Shown: piece after piece, positions 8,474 to 17,827 of the stretch
Numbering within the stretch: the first letter of the stretch is position 1
How the letters are laid out: the number at the start of each line of letters is the position of its first letter
Source: Psychrobacter faecalis
Lineage (GTDB): Bacteria > Pseudomonadota > Gammaproteobacteria > Pseudomonadales > Moraxellaceae
Direction of reading: 5' to 3'
NCBI RefSeq assembly: GCF_016107575.1
Contig: NZ_JABAST010000031.1
Span: forward strand, 1-35,122
DNA length: 35,122 bases
Notes under the pieces: model-generated
Told to the model about the DNA's origin: nothing
Database searches by the model: none
Seen by the model: the letters and a program-made list of their open reading frames with translations, nothing else
Program-made: the position numbers and the translations under genes

Positions 8474-9346
8474 TTAGACGGCAACTTTGGCTTTAATAGC
8501 TGGATGCGACTCATAACCCTCAACGCTGATATCGTCAAAGGTAAAGGCAAAAATATCCTTGATGTCAGGGTTTAGGGTTAAGGTTGGCAGCTCATACAGC
8601 GAGCGCGTCAGTTGTAATTCAACTTGCTCGCGATGGTTTTGGTAAATATGACAATCGCCGCCCGTCCAAACAAATTCGCCGACTTCTAAGCCGCATACTT
8701 GCGCCACCATATGAGTCAGTAAGGCATAGCTGGCGATATTAAACGGCACACCGAGGAATAAATCCGCTGAGCGCTGATAAAGCTGGCAGGACAGTTTATT
8801 GTCTGCGACAAAGAACTGAAATAAGGTATGGCAAGGCGGCAGGGCAACTTGATCGGCTTCCTTTGGATTCCAACCAGAGACGATTAAGCGGCGCGAGTTG
8901 GGATTGGTCTTTATTTGTTCAATCACGTCAGTGATTTGATCGACGCCATCGTTCTCATAACTGCCGTCTTTCCGCTTGGTGGCGCCATAATTGCGCCATT
9001 GATGACCATAAATGGGACCCAAGTCGCCAGCAGGACGGTTAAAGCGCGCGGTTTGGTCAGCGGTCGCCCATTCGTTCCAGATACGCACGTTATTTTCTTG
9101 CAGATAATCAACGTGGGTACTGCCACTTAAAAACCAAAAGAGCTCATAAACGATCGATTTAAAATGGACTTTTTTGGTGGTTAATAAGGGAAATCCATCG
9201 GCTAAGTCAAAACGTAGCTGCGCACCAAAGTGGCTTAGCGTACCAGTGCCAGTACGATCGCCTTTTTCAGTGCCATTCGTCATGACATATTTTAGCAAGT
9301 CTAAATAGGCTTGCTCATTTTTACTGTTATGATAATTACTGGTCAT
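8474..9346 (-). CDS. thyA: thymidylate synthase
   Basis: ThyA converts dUMP to dTMP using methylene-tetrahydrofolate and leaves dihydrofolate for FolA. The 290-residue protein has the folate/dUMP-binding DRTGTGT (30-36) and [11 protein letters not shown] (108-118). The nucleophile is Cys172 in [10 protein letters not shown], followed by the [23 protein letters not shown] region. It is about 26 residues longer than the Escherichia coli protein; extra residues lie at the N-terminus, near [13 protein letters not shown], and in [14 protein letters not shown]. It lies between lgt (80 bp upstream) and folA, an order also common elsewhere in Proteobacteria. Confidence 0.98.
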   Translation of the reverse strand: MTSNYHNSKNEQAYLDLLKYVMTNGTEKGDRTGTGTLSHFGAQLRFDLADGFPLLTTKKVHFKSIVYELFWFLSGSTHVDYLQENNVRIWNEWATADQTARFNRPAGDLGPIYGHQWRNYGATKRKDGSYENDGVDQITDVIEQIKTNPNSRRLIVSGWNPKEADQVALPPCHTLFQFFVADNKLSCQLYQRSADLFLGVPFNIASYALLTHMVAQVCGLEVGEFVWTGGDCHIYQNHREQVELQLTRSLYELPTLTLNPDIKDIFAFTFDDISVEGYESHPAIKAKVAV

Positions 9347-9425
9347 AAAACTACTCTTTTGCCTGATTCAAATATAGCATTCAATATTTAAACGTGTTTT
9401 TAATATCTTACTTGGTAATTAATGC

Positions 9426-10310
9426 TTAATAAGCCGCCTGTTTACCCCAATCATAGATGCCACGCTTATAAGCATAAACCAGCATGATGAGACCAATAAT
9501 AATCATTGGCGCGCTTAATATTTGGCCTTTGGTCATCCAGCCGAGTAAAATAAAGCCTTGGTCGGCATCGGGCTGACGGAAAAACTCGATAATAAAGCGG
9601 CTAAGACCGTAACCTAATAAAAAGATAGCCGAGACTGCCATACGGGGACGCGGTTTTGAGGAATACCACCATAAAAAGATAAATAGCAGCAGACCTTCTG
9701 CAAGCGCTTCGTAGAGCTGCGATGGATGACGCGGCAATAAATACTGGCCATTGACCTCAAGCATTAACGATTGTAATTTAGGGTTGGTTTGTAATTGCTG
9801 CGCATCAAATGCTGCGGCTTGCGGAAAGTAAGTCAGCCAATTATAGCCACCGTCTGAAACGCGTCCCCATAGCTCGCCGTTGATGTAGTTGCCGATACGC
9901 CCAAACAGCAGACCCGTTGGTACACAAGGAATAATAAAATCGAGCACCTGAAAAGAGGTCTTTTTATATTTACGGGCAAAATATAACATGCCTAATAAGA
10001 CGCCAATCATACCGCCGTGAAACGACATGCCGCCTTCCCATACCCTAAACAGATACGCAGGATTTTGTAGCAATTCACCAAATTGATAAAACAATACATA
10101 GCCGATACGGCCGCCCAAAATGACACCAAGGGCACCAAAAAAGACCAAATCAGACACCATATCGGTAGTCCAGCCATCGCGTTTGCTACTGCGATACCAT
10201 GCAAGGCCATAAGCGGCGGCAAAGGCTAATAAGTACATTAAACCATACCAGTGCACTTCTACTGGCCCCAAGGACAGCGCTACGGGGTCGAACTGAGGAT
10301 GAATCATCAT
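9426..10310 (-). CDS. lgt: prolipoprotein diacylglyceryl transferase
   Basis: Lgt is an inner-membrane enzyme that adds diacylglycerol from phosphatidylglycerol to the lipobox cysteine of prolipoproteins. The 294-residue protein has about seven membrane segments. It carries the family signature GRIGNYINGELWGR (137-150), the SFHGG segment (96-100) and a further conserved RHPSQLYEA motif. Its substrates would include the two lipoproteins encoded near 26.4 and 28.3 kb. Two adjacent ATG codons (10310 and 10307) could start it; neither has a strong ribosome site. It is the first gene of the minus-strand lgt-thyA-folA group. Confidence 0.97.
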   Translation of the reverse strand: MMIHPQFDPVALSLGPVEVHWYGLMYLLAFAAAYGLAWYRSSKRDGWTTDMVSDLVFFGALGVILGGRIGYVLFYQFGELLQNPAYLFRVWEGGMSFHGGMIGVLLGMLYFARKYKKTSFQVLDFIIPCVPTGLLFGRIGNYINGELWGRVSDGGYNWLTYFPQAAAFDAQQLQTNPKLQSLMLEVNGQYLLPRHPSQLYEALAEGLLLFIFLWWYSSKPRPRMAVSAIFLLGYGLSRFIIEFFRQPDADQGFILLGWMTKGQILSAPMIIIGLIMLVYAYKRGIYDWGKQAAY

Positions 10311-10490
10311 AAAGGCATCATATTATTGATAATGGAGTGTGGCCCATAATAGCAAAATTCATCCCTTGCGAATACTATGATAAGTTTATCGATAAATAAA
10401 TGGATAAGGGAATGGCACATGGAATCAATAGCAAATCGGAGCAAAAACCGATAAGATGAAAAAAAGTGCTTCAATTTCTAAGGAATCCTT

Positions 10491-12101
10491 ATGCAGTTGC
10501 CTTTACCAACATTATCCTTGCTCGGCATCATGGCTTCAAGTTTGACGCTATGGATTCCTATTAATGCCCAAGCAGCGCTGAGTAATATTGAAAATATTAC
10601 TATTTATCAAGGCTTAGCCAGCGTCACGCGTACCTTGCCAATCAATGGCAGTGGCGAGCAAACGCTGGTCTTTTCTTGTTTATCGCCGAACATTGACGCT
10701 GATAGCATTAGCGTACAAGCACTAGGTAATGTTAATGTCGGTGAAGTCAGTATCGAAACCTTGAGCGCTGAGCAAGCGGCGCAATGTCAATATGGCCAAT
10801 ATCAAGGCGACGCCAAAGTACAAGTCCAGAAAAACACTCTTGCCGATATCAGCGCTGAATTAGAAGCAGCACGCTTAACCAAAGCCTATCTGCAAAATTT
10901 GACCAAAGTGACGCAAATTAATACGGCTGGCACATTGGCCAATAACGCCCGTGATTTAGAGACACAAGCGGCCAATATTAATAAAAAGATTGTCGAGCTA
11001 CAGCAGCGCGAGGCACAAGCGAAAGATGCGCTCAATCAGCTGCTGGCGGGTAGTACGACCTCAAAACAGAATAGCGTGACCCAAGTTAGTGTTCGCACCG
11101 CCAGTCGCACGCCAAGTACGGTTAAACTGCATTATCAAGTGCGCGGCGCCAGTTGGGAGCCGACCTATCAAGCGCGCTTAAATACCGACAGTAAGCAGCT
11201 GAATATTACCGCTTCTGCCATCATCGCTCAACAAACTGGCGAGAATTGGAACAACGTGCCTGTTATTTTAAGTAGCGTAAATCCCAATCAAACGACTACC
11301 AGTCAGCTGCCACGCGTTGAGCGCTTGTCATTATATGAAGAGCAGCAACAAGCCAAATTGTCTCGTTATGCAGCGCCGATGATGGAGATGGAAGCGTCTC
11401 CTGTGCTCGTCGTAGATAGTGATAGCTATAGCGGTACTGGAAATATGCCGCCGCTACCGAGCTTTGCGGTAAGCAGCCAAAACAAAAACGGCATCACCGA
11501 ATATCGCTTGCCGCAGCGGGTCAGTATTCCTAGTGATGGTCGGCGCGTACGTACGGTCATCGATGAGCAGTCTGGCACTAGCAAACTTTGGCTACGCAGC
11601 ACACCAAGTGCCGAGACCGCCGCTTATTGGTATGCATCCGCGCCATTCTTGACGCCTACTTGGGCAGATGGCTCACTGCAGCTATATCGCAATAATAACT
11701 ATGTCGGACAGTCGCGCTATAATTATCAAACCCTAAAAGAGCAGGGTATTGGCTTCGGTATTGATCCAAGTTTGCTGGTCAAGCAGCTGACCGACGAGAA
11801 TAAACAAGGTGATAGAGGCGTATTTAACCGTCAGCAAACTAAAACCATTACTCAGGCCTATCAATTTACCAATCAGCACAATCGCAGCGTGCGCTTGCAG
11901 GTGTTAAGTGCTGAGCCGGTGAGCAGCGACGATAGTATTAAAGTCATGGCGGCGCATACCCCAGCGATTAGCCAAAAAGACTGGAATGACAATAAAGGGA
12001 TGGTCGCTTGGGAGTTTGATTTGCCAAGTAAGCAATCACAAGTGCTGCAATCAACATATCAAATCAGCTACCCTGCTGATAAAAAGCTGAATACCAACTA
12101 A
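10491..12101 (+). CDS. exported DUF4139 (MuiA-like) protein
   Basis: The 536-residue product starts with a signal peptide (about 1-28, ending NAQA). It has the two-part architecture of the DUF4140/DUF4139 family, sometimes named mucoidy inhibitor A. The N-terminal part (about 33-110) has ITIYQGLASVTRTLPI. Residues about 115-190 form an Ala/Gln-rich coiled coil. The C-terminal beta-rich domain (about 205-530) includes LHYQVRGASWEPTYQARL, which is the characteristic DUF4139 motif. The molecular function is not known. The start at ATG 10491 has AAGGA upstream. The next gene begins 35 bp later, so the two may be cotranscribed. Confidence 0.85.
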   Translation: MQLPLPTLSLLGIMASSLTLWIPINAQAALSNIENITIYQGLASVTRTLPINGSGEQTLVFSCLSPNIDADSISVQALGNVNVGEVSIETLSAEQAAQCQYGQYQGDAKVQVQKNTLADISAELEAARLTKAYLQNLTKVTQINTAGTLANNARDLETQAANINKKIVELQQREAQAKDALNQLLAGSTTSKQNSVTQVSVRTASRTPSTVKLHYQVRGASWEPTYQARLNTDSKQLNITASAIIAQQTGENWNNVPVILSSVNPNQTTTSQLPRVERLSLYEEQQQAKLSRYAAPMMEMEASPVLVVDSDSYSGTGNMPPLPSFAVSSQNKNGITEYRLPQRVSIPSDGRRVRTVIDEQSGTSKLWLRSTPSAETAAYWYASAPFLTPTWADGSLQLYRNNNYVGQSRYNYQTLKEQGIGFGIDPSLLVKQLTDENKQGDRGVFNRQQTKTITQAYQFTNQHNRSVRLQVLSAEPVSSDDSIKVMAAHTPAISQKDWNDNKGMVAWEFDLPSKQSQVLQSTYQISYPADKKLNTN

Positions 12102-12136
12102 GCGCTAATAATTTAATATTTATATCAAGGAAAACT

Positions 12137-12955
12137 ATGTGTATCGTCGCCATTGCTTGGCAGTTATTTGATGAGTTGCCGTTGGTTTTACTGTCCAACC
12201 GTGATGAGTTTTTACAGCGTCCAACAGATCCGCTGCATCAATGGGAGGATAAGCCTATTTATGCAGGGCGCGATAAGCAAAGTGGCGGCACATGGCTTGG
12301 CATACATCAACAGCAACAGGGCGATTTTTACGAGCAAAACGGACGTTGGGCGGCGGTATTAAATTTTCGTGATGGCGTACAAGCAAGTAATGACGAACGC
12401 TCACGTGGCGAATTGGTCACCGATTTTTTGACCAGCACTTTAAACCCATTGGAATTTGCTCGGCAAATCAGTTTGCAAGATTACGCAGGTTTTAACCTTG
12501 TTATTGGCGATACGGCGCAAGCGGTCATTGTCAATAATCGTGGTCATGCACCGACGCCGTTATATACAGGATTGTACGTAATATCCAATGGTCAGCCAGA
12601 AGAAGCGTGGTTTAAAACCGAACGCCTACGCGGTCGGTTACGCCAAGAGGTGTTGCCATTGATTAGCGAGAACAGCGCCCTTGACTACTGGCAAGCAGCG
12701 GCGTTTGCCGTGATGTCGGATAACACGCCAGCGCCAGAAAATAAATTACCCGAAACAGGTGTCGCTAAGCAGATTGAGCGCGCACTGTCCTCTATTTATA
12801 TTGAGTCTGCTGATTTGAGTAGTATGAATAAAACAGCCATGCCAAGCTATGGAACGCGGACGCAAAGTATTTTAACCTTACGTAAAGAAGATAGGACAGA
12901 CAAAAAAATCAAAGCAGCGCTTATTAGCCGTGAATGCCAGCATAGGCAAATTTAA
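12137..12955 (+). CDS. NRDE (TANGO2-like) family protein
   Basis: The 272-residue product has the family hallmark near its N-terminus: MCIVAIAWQ with Cys2, then LLSNRDEF with NRDEF at 21-25. Further segments (WEDKPIYAGRDKQSGGTWLGI and YAGFNLVIGD) are typical. Loss of Met1 would expose Cys2 as in Ntn hydrolases, which fits the family fold, but no reaction is firmly established. ATG 12137 follows a good AAGGAAAA ribosome site. It is 35 bp downstream of the DUF4139 gene and converges on rppH. Confidence 0.88.
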   Translation: MCIVAIAWQLFDELPLVLLSNRDEFLQRPTDPLHQWEDKPIYAGRDKQSGGTWLGIHQQQQGDFYEQNGRWAAVLNFRDGVQASNDERSRGELVTDFLTSTLNPLEFARQISLQDYAGFNLVIGDTAQAVIVNNRGHAPTPLYTGLYVISNGQPEEAWFKTERLRGRLRQEVLPLISENSALDYWQAAAFAVMSDNTPAPENKLPETGVAKQIERALSSIYIESADLSSMNKTAMPSYGTRTQSILTLRKEDRTDKKIKAALISRECQHRQI

Positions 12956-12962
12956 TATAAAA

Positions 12963-13001
12963 AAATTCCCCTATGAATAATAGCTATCAATAGGGGAATT
13001 T
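12963..13001. terminator. bidirectional terminator between the NRDE gene and rppH
   Basis: Perfect 12-bp arms, AAATTCCCCTAT (12963-12974) and ATAGGGGAATTT (12990-13001), enclose a 15-nt loop. A/T-rich flanks lie on both sides, and the hairpin sits exactly between two convergent genes. Confidence 0.85.
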
Positions 13002-13018
13002 GTTTTCTGTTTGAATAC

Positions 13019-13540
13019 TTATTCCACCAACAAATGGTTGTTTTGTTCTGGAATAATCAGTTCTTGTTTAAGCGGTAGTTCGCGCACCAATTCTTGCAAG
13101 GCGCGACGATATACCCCGCGTTTAAAATGAATCACTTGTCCGAGTGGATACCAGTAGCTGACCCATTGCCAATGGTCAAATTCTGGTTTACCCTCATCAA
13201 AGCGGATATGTTGAGTATTCGGCTCATCTAAGCGCAGCAAAAACCATTTTTGTTTTTGCCCAATACACAAAGGATACTGCCCATGACGCACATAGCGTTT
13301 TGGCAAACGATAACGCAACCAATCTTGCGTGACCGCCAGTAGATCCACATGACGCGGATGTAAACCGACCTCTTCCCAGAGCTCGCGATACATCGCATCC
13401 ATCGGCGTCTCCCCGCGGTCGATGCCGCCTTGAGGGAACTGCCAAGCGTTGTGACCAATACGTTTTGCCCACAGAACTTGCCCTTGTGTATTTGCCAAGA
13501 TGATGCCGACATTGGCGCGAAAGCCGTCTGCATCTATCAT
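13019..13540 (-). CDS. rppH: RNA pyrophosphohydrolase
   Basis: RppH removes pyrophosphate from the 5' end of triphosphorylated mRNA and so triggers RNase E-dependent decay. The 173-residue protein contains a complete Nudix box from Gly38 to Leu60: G, five residues, E, seven residues, then REL.EE.GL. The preceding [11 protein letters not shown] is typical of RppH among Nudix proteins. The start is ATG 13540, opening [13 protein letters not shown] as in the family. It is a single gene, with 550 bp upstream to the next divergent gene. Confidence 0.97.
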   Translation of the reverse strand: MIDADGFRANVGIILANTQGQVLWAKRIGHNAWQFPQGGIDRGETPMDAMYRELWEEVGLHPRHVDLLAVTQDWLRYRLPKRYVRHGQYPLCIGQKQKWFLLRLDEPNTQHIRFDEGKPEFDHWQWVSYWYPLGQVIHFKRGVYRRALQELVRELPLKQELIIPEQNNHLLVE

Positions 13541-14090
13541 GACTAAACCCTTTTAAATTATTTAAAAATAGCTTATTTCGACAAGGTACAACGACAGCAA
13601 TCATAGTTATTATAGGGTGATGACCATCAGTACTATGACAAAATAAGATTCATTACCGTTATTAAACCAAGAAACAACCAAAATGTGTAACAGTATTTTG
13701 CTATAAAATGTTTCACAAGATTAATACTTTAAAATCAATCAGTTATAAGCACACTTTTGTTAGTAAATTCCGCGGATTTTTTTAATAATGATAAGTCGCG
13801 GTAACGATAGGTGTATAAATACTTAAATATCGAATATTATTGTTAAAGCATAAATAAGGTAGCGGTTTATAAAAGGTAAGCAAGAAAAGGCAAACAAGGA
13901 AAGGGCGTCATAAATCTGGTTTTTGCTTATGCTACACTAACAAAAGACAGTGTTTTTTAAAAAGAGATTGTATTTCAAAAAATAAGAAACCGTTACTATT
14001 CAAATGAAAATTCATGTCAAATTAAAAAGCATATAAATTAAGAAGCATGCGCATTCAAAATCGTAGTAATTAAAACAAGGAATATCTAAG
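13541..14090. other. 550-bp divergent intergenic region
   Basis: This AT-rich gap lies between rppH (minus) and the OsmC-like gene (plus). I see no credible gene or RNA. A purine-rich stretch with repeated AAGG words lies around 13875-13910. A possible -10 (TACACT, 13934-13939) follows it but has no good -35. The promoter regions of both genes must lie here. Confidence 0.45.
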
Positions 14091-14504
14091 ATGTCAGAGT
14101 CAAAAGCAAGCGTCACGTGGCAAGAAAATAAAGCCTTTATGGGCGTATCGCCATCAGGACATAACGTCCAAATCGATGCTGATAAAGAAAAGGGCGCCAG
14201 TCCTATGGAGCTAATTTTATTAGGACTTGGTGGCTGTGCCAGCTACGATGTGGTGGCAATTTTACAAAAGTCGCGCCAACAAGTGACCGACGTACGTTGT
14301 GAGCTGACCGCTCAGCGGGCTGAGACTATTCCAGCAGTTTATACTGACATTCATATGCATTTCATCGTGACCGGACAAGAAGTCAAAGAAAGCCAAGTAG
14401 AAAAAGCCATCAAACTGTCGGCCGAAAAATATTGCTCAGCCAGCCGGATGCTGGTGCAGGGCGGCGTCAATGTGACTCACGATTTTGAAGTGATTGCAGG
14501 ATAG
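14091..14504 (+). CDS. OsmC family protein, YhfA-like
   Basis: The 137-residue protein belongs to the OsmC/Ohr superfamily and closely follows Escherichia coli YhfA as I recall it. Shared features are the N-terminal strand, GASPMELILLGLGGCASYDVVAILQK with Cys49, and LSAEKYCSASRML with Cys115. OsmC and Ohr proteins reduce organic hydroperoxides with such a cysteine pair; the YhfA branch has no settled substrate. ATG 14091 follows AAGGAA. The MAPEG gene starts 14 bp after its stop, so the two are almost certainly one operon. Confidence 0.9.
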   Translation: MSESKASVTWQENKAFMGVSPSGHNVQIDADKEKGASPMELILLGLGGCASYDVVAILQKSRQQVTDVRCELTAQRAETIPAVYTDIHMHFIVTGQEVKESQVEKAIKLSAEKYCSASRMLVQGGVNVTHDFEVIAG

Positions 14505-14518
14505 GGGCAAGTATACTG

Positions 14519-14944
14519 ATGAGTCTATTCTTTGGGTTGATTCCCGATAGTGCCGCAGCGGCTATTTGGGCGATGGTGGTGGCAAGTCTGCTGCCACTGG
14601 CGATGGCGCTGACAGCAAAAGCGCTTGGCGGTTTTAATTTGGCTGACAATGCCCATCCGCGTGATTTCTTACAAGGGACGACGGGAGCTGCCGCGCGGGC
14701 CAATGCTGCCCAGCAAAACAGTTATGAAACCTTGCCTATATTTTTAGCGGCAATGTTGGTTGCGATGCTGTTTTTTGTACCGCAATTAATTATTAATACC
14801 ATCGCTTGGCTATATGTGCTGATTCGTATTGGTTTTTGCGTGGCTTATATTACCAATTTAGCGACCTTTCGTTCTATTCTTTGGGTGCTTTCGATGGCTT
14901 GCTCATTGATGTTATTTTATTTAGCGATACGGGTGAGTTTTTAG
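14519..14944 (+). CDS. MAPEG family membrane protein
   Basis: The 141-residue product is an integral membrane protein with about four hydrophobic helices. The loop ARANAAQQNSYETLPIF (59-75) is the conserved MAPEG segment; MAPEG proteins include glutathione transferases and peroxidases of the membrane. Bacterial members of this subgroup mostly lack a tested activity. It starts with ATG 14519, 14 bp after the OsmC-like gene, and the pairing suggests a shared role in peroxide or thiol metabolism (inference). It converges on dusC without a clear terminator. Confidence 0.85.
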   Translation: MSLFFGLIPDSAAAAIWAMVVASLLPLAMALTAKALGGFNLADNAHPRDFLQGTTGAAARANAAQQNSYETLPIFLAAMLVAMLFFVPQLIINTIAWLYVLIRIGFCVAYITNLATFRSILWVLSMACSLMLFYLAIRVSF

Positions 14945-15014
14945 CTTATTGCTGCTGTAAGTCTTTGATATTCTAATTTTTAACACCTTCAAAATATCGC
15001 TCATAAAGCGCTGA

Positions 15015-16037
15015 TTATTCGCATGTGCTCTTTTGCAGCGCCGCGATAATCACCGCTTTATTTTTTTCTCTTTTAATACGTTCCCACAAGGTTTGCGCCT
15101 CAGCGTAACCCTTGGTTAGCATACCAAGCCACTGCTTATAACGCCCGACCAACACCACATCATTTTTCGCCGTACCCTCTAAAAATTTAATCTGATGGGT
15201 AATTAAATCTTGCCATGCTAAGGCTGTCAGCGTTTTTGTGTCGTTATTATCGGCATCAATCTTGGCAATTAAATCAGGACGGGTGACAGCGCCGCGACCA
15301 AGCATCAGATGCTGGGTTCCTGACTGCGTCATACAGTTTTGTGCGTGCTCACTATTCCAAATCTCACCATTGGCAATCACTGGTATCGCAAGCGTATTAA
15401 AATTTTGGATTTTGTCCCAATAAGCGGGCGGCTTATAGCCTTGGGTTTTGGTACGCGCATGAATGGTTAGCCAATCGGCGCCGCTCGCAGCAATCGCTGC
15501 TTTGATATCGTCCATGCGACTGGTATCGGTATAACCCAAGCGAATCTTTGCGGATACGGGAAGATGAGCGGGTACGGCTCGGCGTACGGCGCTGATAATC
15601 TCATACATCACGTCAGGCTCATCAAGTAGCACTGAGCCACCACGATGGCTGTTAACCGTTTTAGCCGGACAACCAAAGTTGATATCAATCGCTGGCGCAC
15701 CAAGCTCGGCAGCATAAGCGGCATTTTCTGCCATCAATTGCGCGTCACTACCGAGCAGCTGAATATGAATCGGTGTACCAGATATGGTTTTGGCATCATG
15801 ATGCAACTCTGGCACGTATTTATAAAATACATGTGCTGGCAAGACAGTTTGGGTGACGCGAATAAATTCACTGACCGACCAATCATAAGGGCGACCCAAG
15901 TCTGACGCAATTTGGGTTAGGATTTGGCGCATCAAAGGATCAGTTAAGCCTTCCATGGGCGCAAGCAGGCGAACAGGATTGGCAAATAATTGCTGTATGG
16001 TGTTTTGGCGTGCTTGAAGTTGTTGATTATGATTCAT
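15015..16037 (-). CDS. dusC: tRNA-dihydrouridine(16) synthase DusC
   Basis: Dus enzymes are FMN flavoproteins that reduce uridine to dihydrouridine in tRNA; DusC acts at position 16. From ATG 16037 the product is 340 residues. The fold motifs are APMEG (26-30), the catalytic Cys113 in INFGCPAKTVN, KIRLGY and IPVIANGEIW. The DusC class is indicated by WSVSEFIRVTQTVLP and ELGAPAIDINFGCPAKTVN, which match DusC better than DusA or DusB. A TTG at 16073 would add 12 residues but lacks a ribosome site and looks unlikely. The helicase gene ends 66 bp upstream on the same strand. Confidence 0.92.
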   Translation of the reverse strand: MNHNQQLQARQNTIQQLFANPVRLLAPMEGLTDPLMRQILTQIASDLGRPYDWSVSEFIRVTQTVLPAHVFYKYVPELHHDAKTISGTPIHIQLLGSDAQLMAENAAYAAELGAPAIDINFGCPAKTVNSHRGGSVLLDEPDVMYEIISAVRRAVPAHLPVSAKIRLGYTDTSRMDDIKAAIAASGADWLTIHARTKTQGYKPPAYWDKIQNFNTLAIPVIANGEIWNSEHAQNCMTQSGTQHLMLGRGAVTRPDLIAKIDADNNDTKTLTALAWQDLITHQIKFLEGTAKNDVVLVGRYKQWLGMLTKGYAEAQTLWERIKREKNKAVIIAALQKSTCE

Positions 16038-16103
16038 GATCGGAGAGTCAATGTTATAAAAAGAGGTCGGCAAAGGCGATGAGGTGAGAGATAGACGGGC
16101 AGA

Positions 16104-17603
16104 TTAAGTATTACCAAAAATGACCTTTTTCCCTGTCTGCAGTCCTGATACCAAGTCTTTAATATTATGAATATCTAAATTGCTTTGCGCGCGCGTACAC
16201 GCAACGTAGAGCAGACGCAGTTCTTCTGGGCTAATCTTGACCGCATTGGTGGTCACGTCATAATAAAAATCATCATCAAGCTGCACTTTGCCCCACTCAA
16301 GCCCTTTGGCTTTATGCGCGGTTGAGATGACATAATCAGCATTTTCGATACGGGTTAGGCTGTTAACTGCCTGCGTCAACACATTGGTACCATGGTCATC
16401 GACCAACTTCACCAAGGTTTTAAGGTCGCTGCCTTCATTGGTTTCAGAGTATTCTTGGACGTCACCCCAATTATAAAAATACGCCAGTTCGGGCACGCCA
16501 TACGCCGATTTGCCATTTTTTAAGTTTTCGGCTGCCTGACAAAATTTAAGCATACGATCGGTATCGGCTTGCAGAGCAACTCTATGACCAAGTTTTAAAC
16601 CTGTTAGCAATTGCGACATCGCCGCCGCATTGGTACGGCAAAGAATGGCATCTTTTTTACTATGCACCATACCTTTTTCAGTAGACGATTGCTTATTAGG
16701 ATTGCCTTTTAATGGTACGTCTTCTTGTAACGCTTTAAGCAAGGTATTAGCAATCTCAGCAATTGGTTCGCCAAAACGAAACGATTGGGTCAATAAGGTT
16801 TGCGGCAACGGCAGTTTTTTCATCGCATTGACCGCGCCGCGCCACTCATAAATCTGCTGATGGGCGTCGCCGACATAAATCACCTGCCGTGGCTGCTGGG
16901 TCAAAATCCCCATCATCAACGGATCGGCATCTTGCGCTTCATCAAACAAGATAAAGTCCGCAGGAATGCTCGGCTTCGATAAGGCCCACAATTTAAGATA
17001 AATATCATGGCCGATACCAGCCGGATGGCGCGCATCAATCGACTGTAACCAGCGCTGTTCAACAGCAGGGTAGAGCATTTCGCGCAACTGCTCGCTATCT
17101 GACTCAGCAAGCCAGCTTGGAAATTCAAGATGCCTTGGGGCAGGATAGCTGGCGTGGGTACTACAAAAATTGCTCACCGCATCACTGACAAACCGCGACA
17201 AGCGCGCTGGCGTGAGGGTAATATATTTATTCACCCCATCCATTTGCCGACGTACTTGTACCGGTTGTAAGCCTAAATCATCACCCAAACGCTTGGGTGA
17301 AAATCTTGGTAACGACAATTTAGCGGTAATATCACGTGGTACGTGACGGTAGGCTAATGAGTGAAACGTGCGACAATCGACGTGACCGGGAAATTTTTGC
17401 CGCGCATCGTTGGCAATGGCTTTGTTAAAGGCTAAATACAAGCCGCGACCGCGCAGACGCTCACCGATTAATTTGAGCGTCGTGGTTTTCCCTGCACCCG
17501 CATAAGCGACCACTTTAAATGACTTGTGATCCATTGCCATGTTTAGCGCGTTCAGCTGCTCATCAGTGGGATCGCTCATATAAGCTGGCATCGATGCGGA
17601 CAT
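16104..17603 (-). CDS. UvrD/Rep-type superfamily 1 DNA helicase
   Basis: The 499-residue protein has the SF1A helicase motifs in order: Q motif region (DPTDEQLNAL), Walker A AYAGAGKTT (33-41), Walker B FDEAQDAD (about 220-227), motif III GDAHQQIYEWRGA, motif IV QSFRFG, motif V STAHKAKGLEW and motif VI LYVACTRAQ. It is much shorter than UvrD or Rep (about 700 residues), so the 1B/2B accessory domains are small or missing. It resembles the FBH1-like branch of short UvrD-type ATPases. A role in recombination or repair is plausible, but nothing more can be said. ATG 17603 is preceded by TAGGTAG. Confidence 0.85.
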   Translation of the reverse strand: MSASMPAYMSDPTDEQLNALNMAMDHKSFKVVAYAGAGKTTTLKLIGERLRGRGLYLAFNKAIANDARQKFPGHVDCRTFHSLAYRHVPRDITAKLSLPRFSPKRLGDDLGLQPVQVRRQMDGVNKYITLTPARLSRFVSDAVSNFCSTHASYPAPRHLEFPSWLAESDSEQLREMLYPAVEQRWLQSIDARHPAGIGHDIYLKLWALSKPSIPADFILFDEAQDADPLMMGILTQQPRQVIYVGDAHQQIYEWRGAVNAMKKLPLPQTLLTQSFRFGEPIAEIANTLLKALQEDVPLKGNPNKQSSTEKGMVHSKKDAILCRTNAAAMSQLLTGLKLGHRVALQADTDRMLKFCQAAENLKNGKSAYGVPELAYFYNWGDVQEYSETNEGSDLKTLVKLVDDHGTNVLTQAVNSLTRIENADYVISTAHKAKGLEWGKVQLDDDFYYDVTTNAVKISPEELRLLYVACTRAQSNLDIHNIKDLVSGLQTGKKVIFGNT

Positions 17604-17650
17604 AATAAAGCTACCTAAAAAACTAGAATGGAGTCAAGATTAGCGGCGGT

Positions 17651-17678
17651 AAAAAAAGCCACTGCATAAACAATGGCT
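17651..17678 (-). terminator. terminator of the hisIE-tatABC block
   Basis: On the minus strand, AGCCATTG pairs with CAGTGGCT and is followed by seven T residues. The one non-Watson-Crick position is a G-U pair in minus-strand RNA but an A-C mismatch in plus-strand RNA. This points to use by the minus-strand tatC transcript. Confidence 0.75.
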
Positions 17679-17740
17679 GACGGCTGATAATAACGGTGAT
17701 ATTGAGACACTCATTAACACTGAGGGTAGTACTGAGCGAC

Positions 17741-17774
17741 TTAAATAAGAAAGCTATTTAAATAAGAAAGTTAT
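17741..17774 (+). repeat. 17-bp tandem duplication
   Basis: Two adjacent 17-bp units, TTAAATAAGAAAGCTAT and TTAAATAAGAAAGTTAT, differ at one position. They lie just downstream of tatC, between its stop codon and the terminator. This is probably a slippage product without function. Confidence 0.8.
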
Positions 17775-17827
17775 ATTAACAGATTAGCGTGTTGGCTGCT
17801 TTTTGAATAAGTGCCTGATAAGTAAAG

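Noticed and set aside
16038..16073. TTG start for DusC
   Set aside because: No ribosome site; DusC homologues start close to the ATG at 16037.
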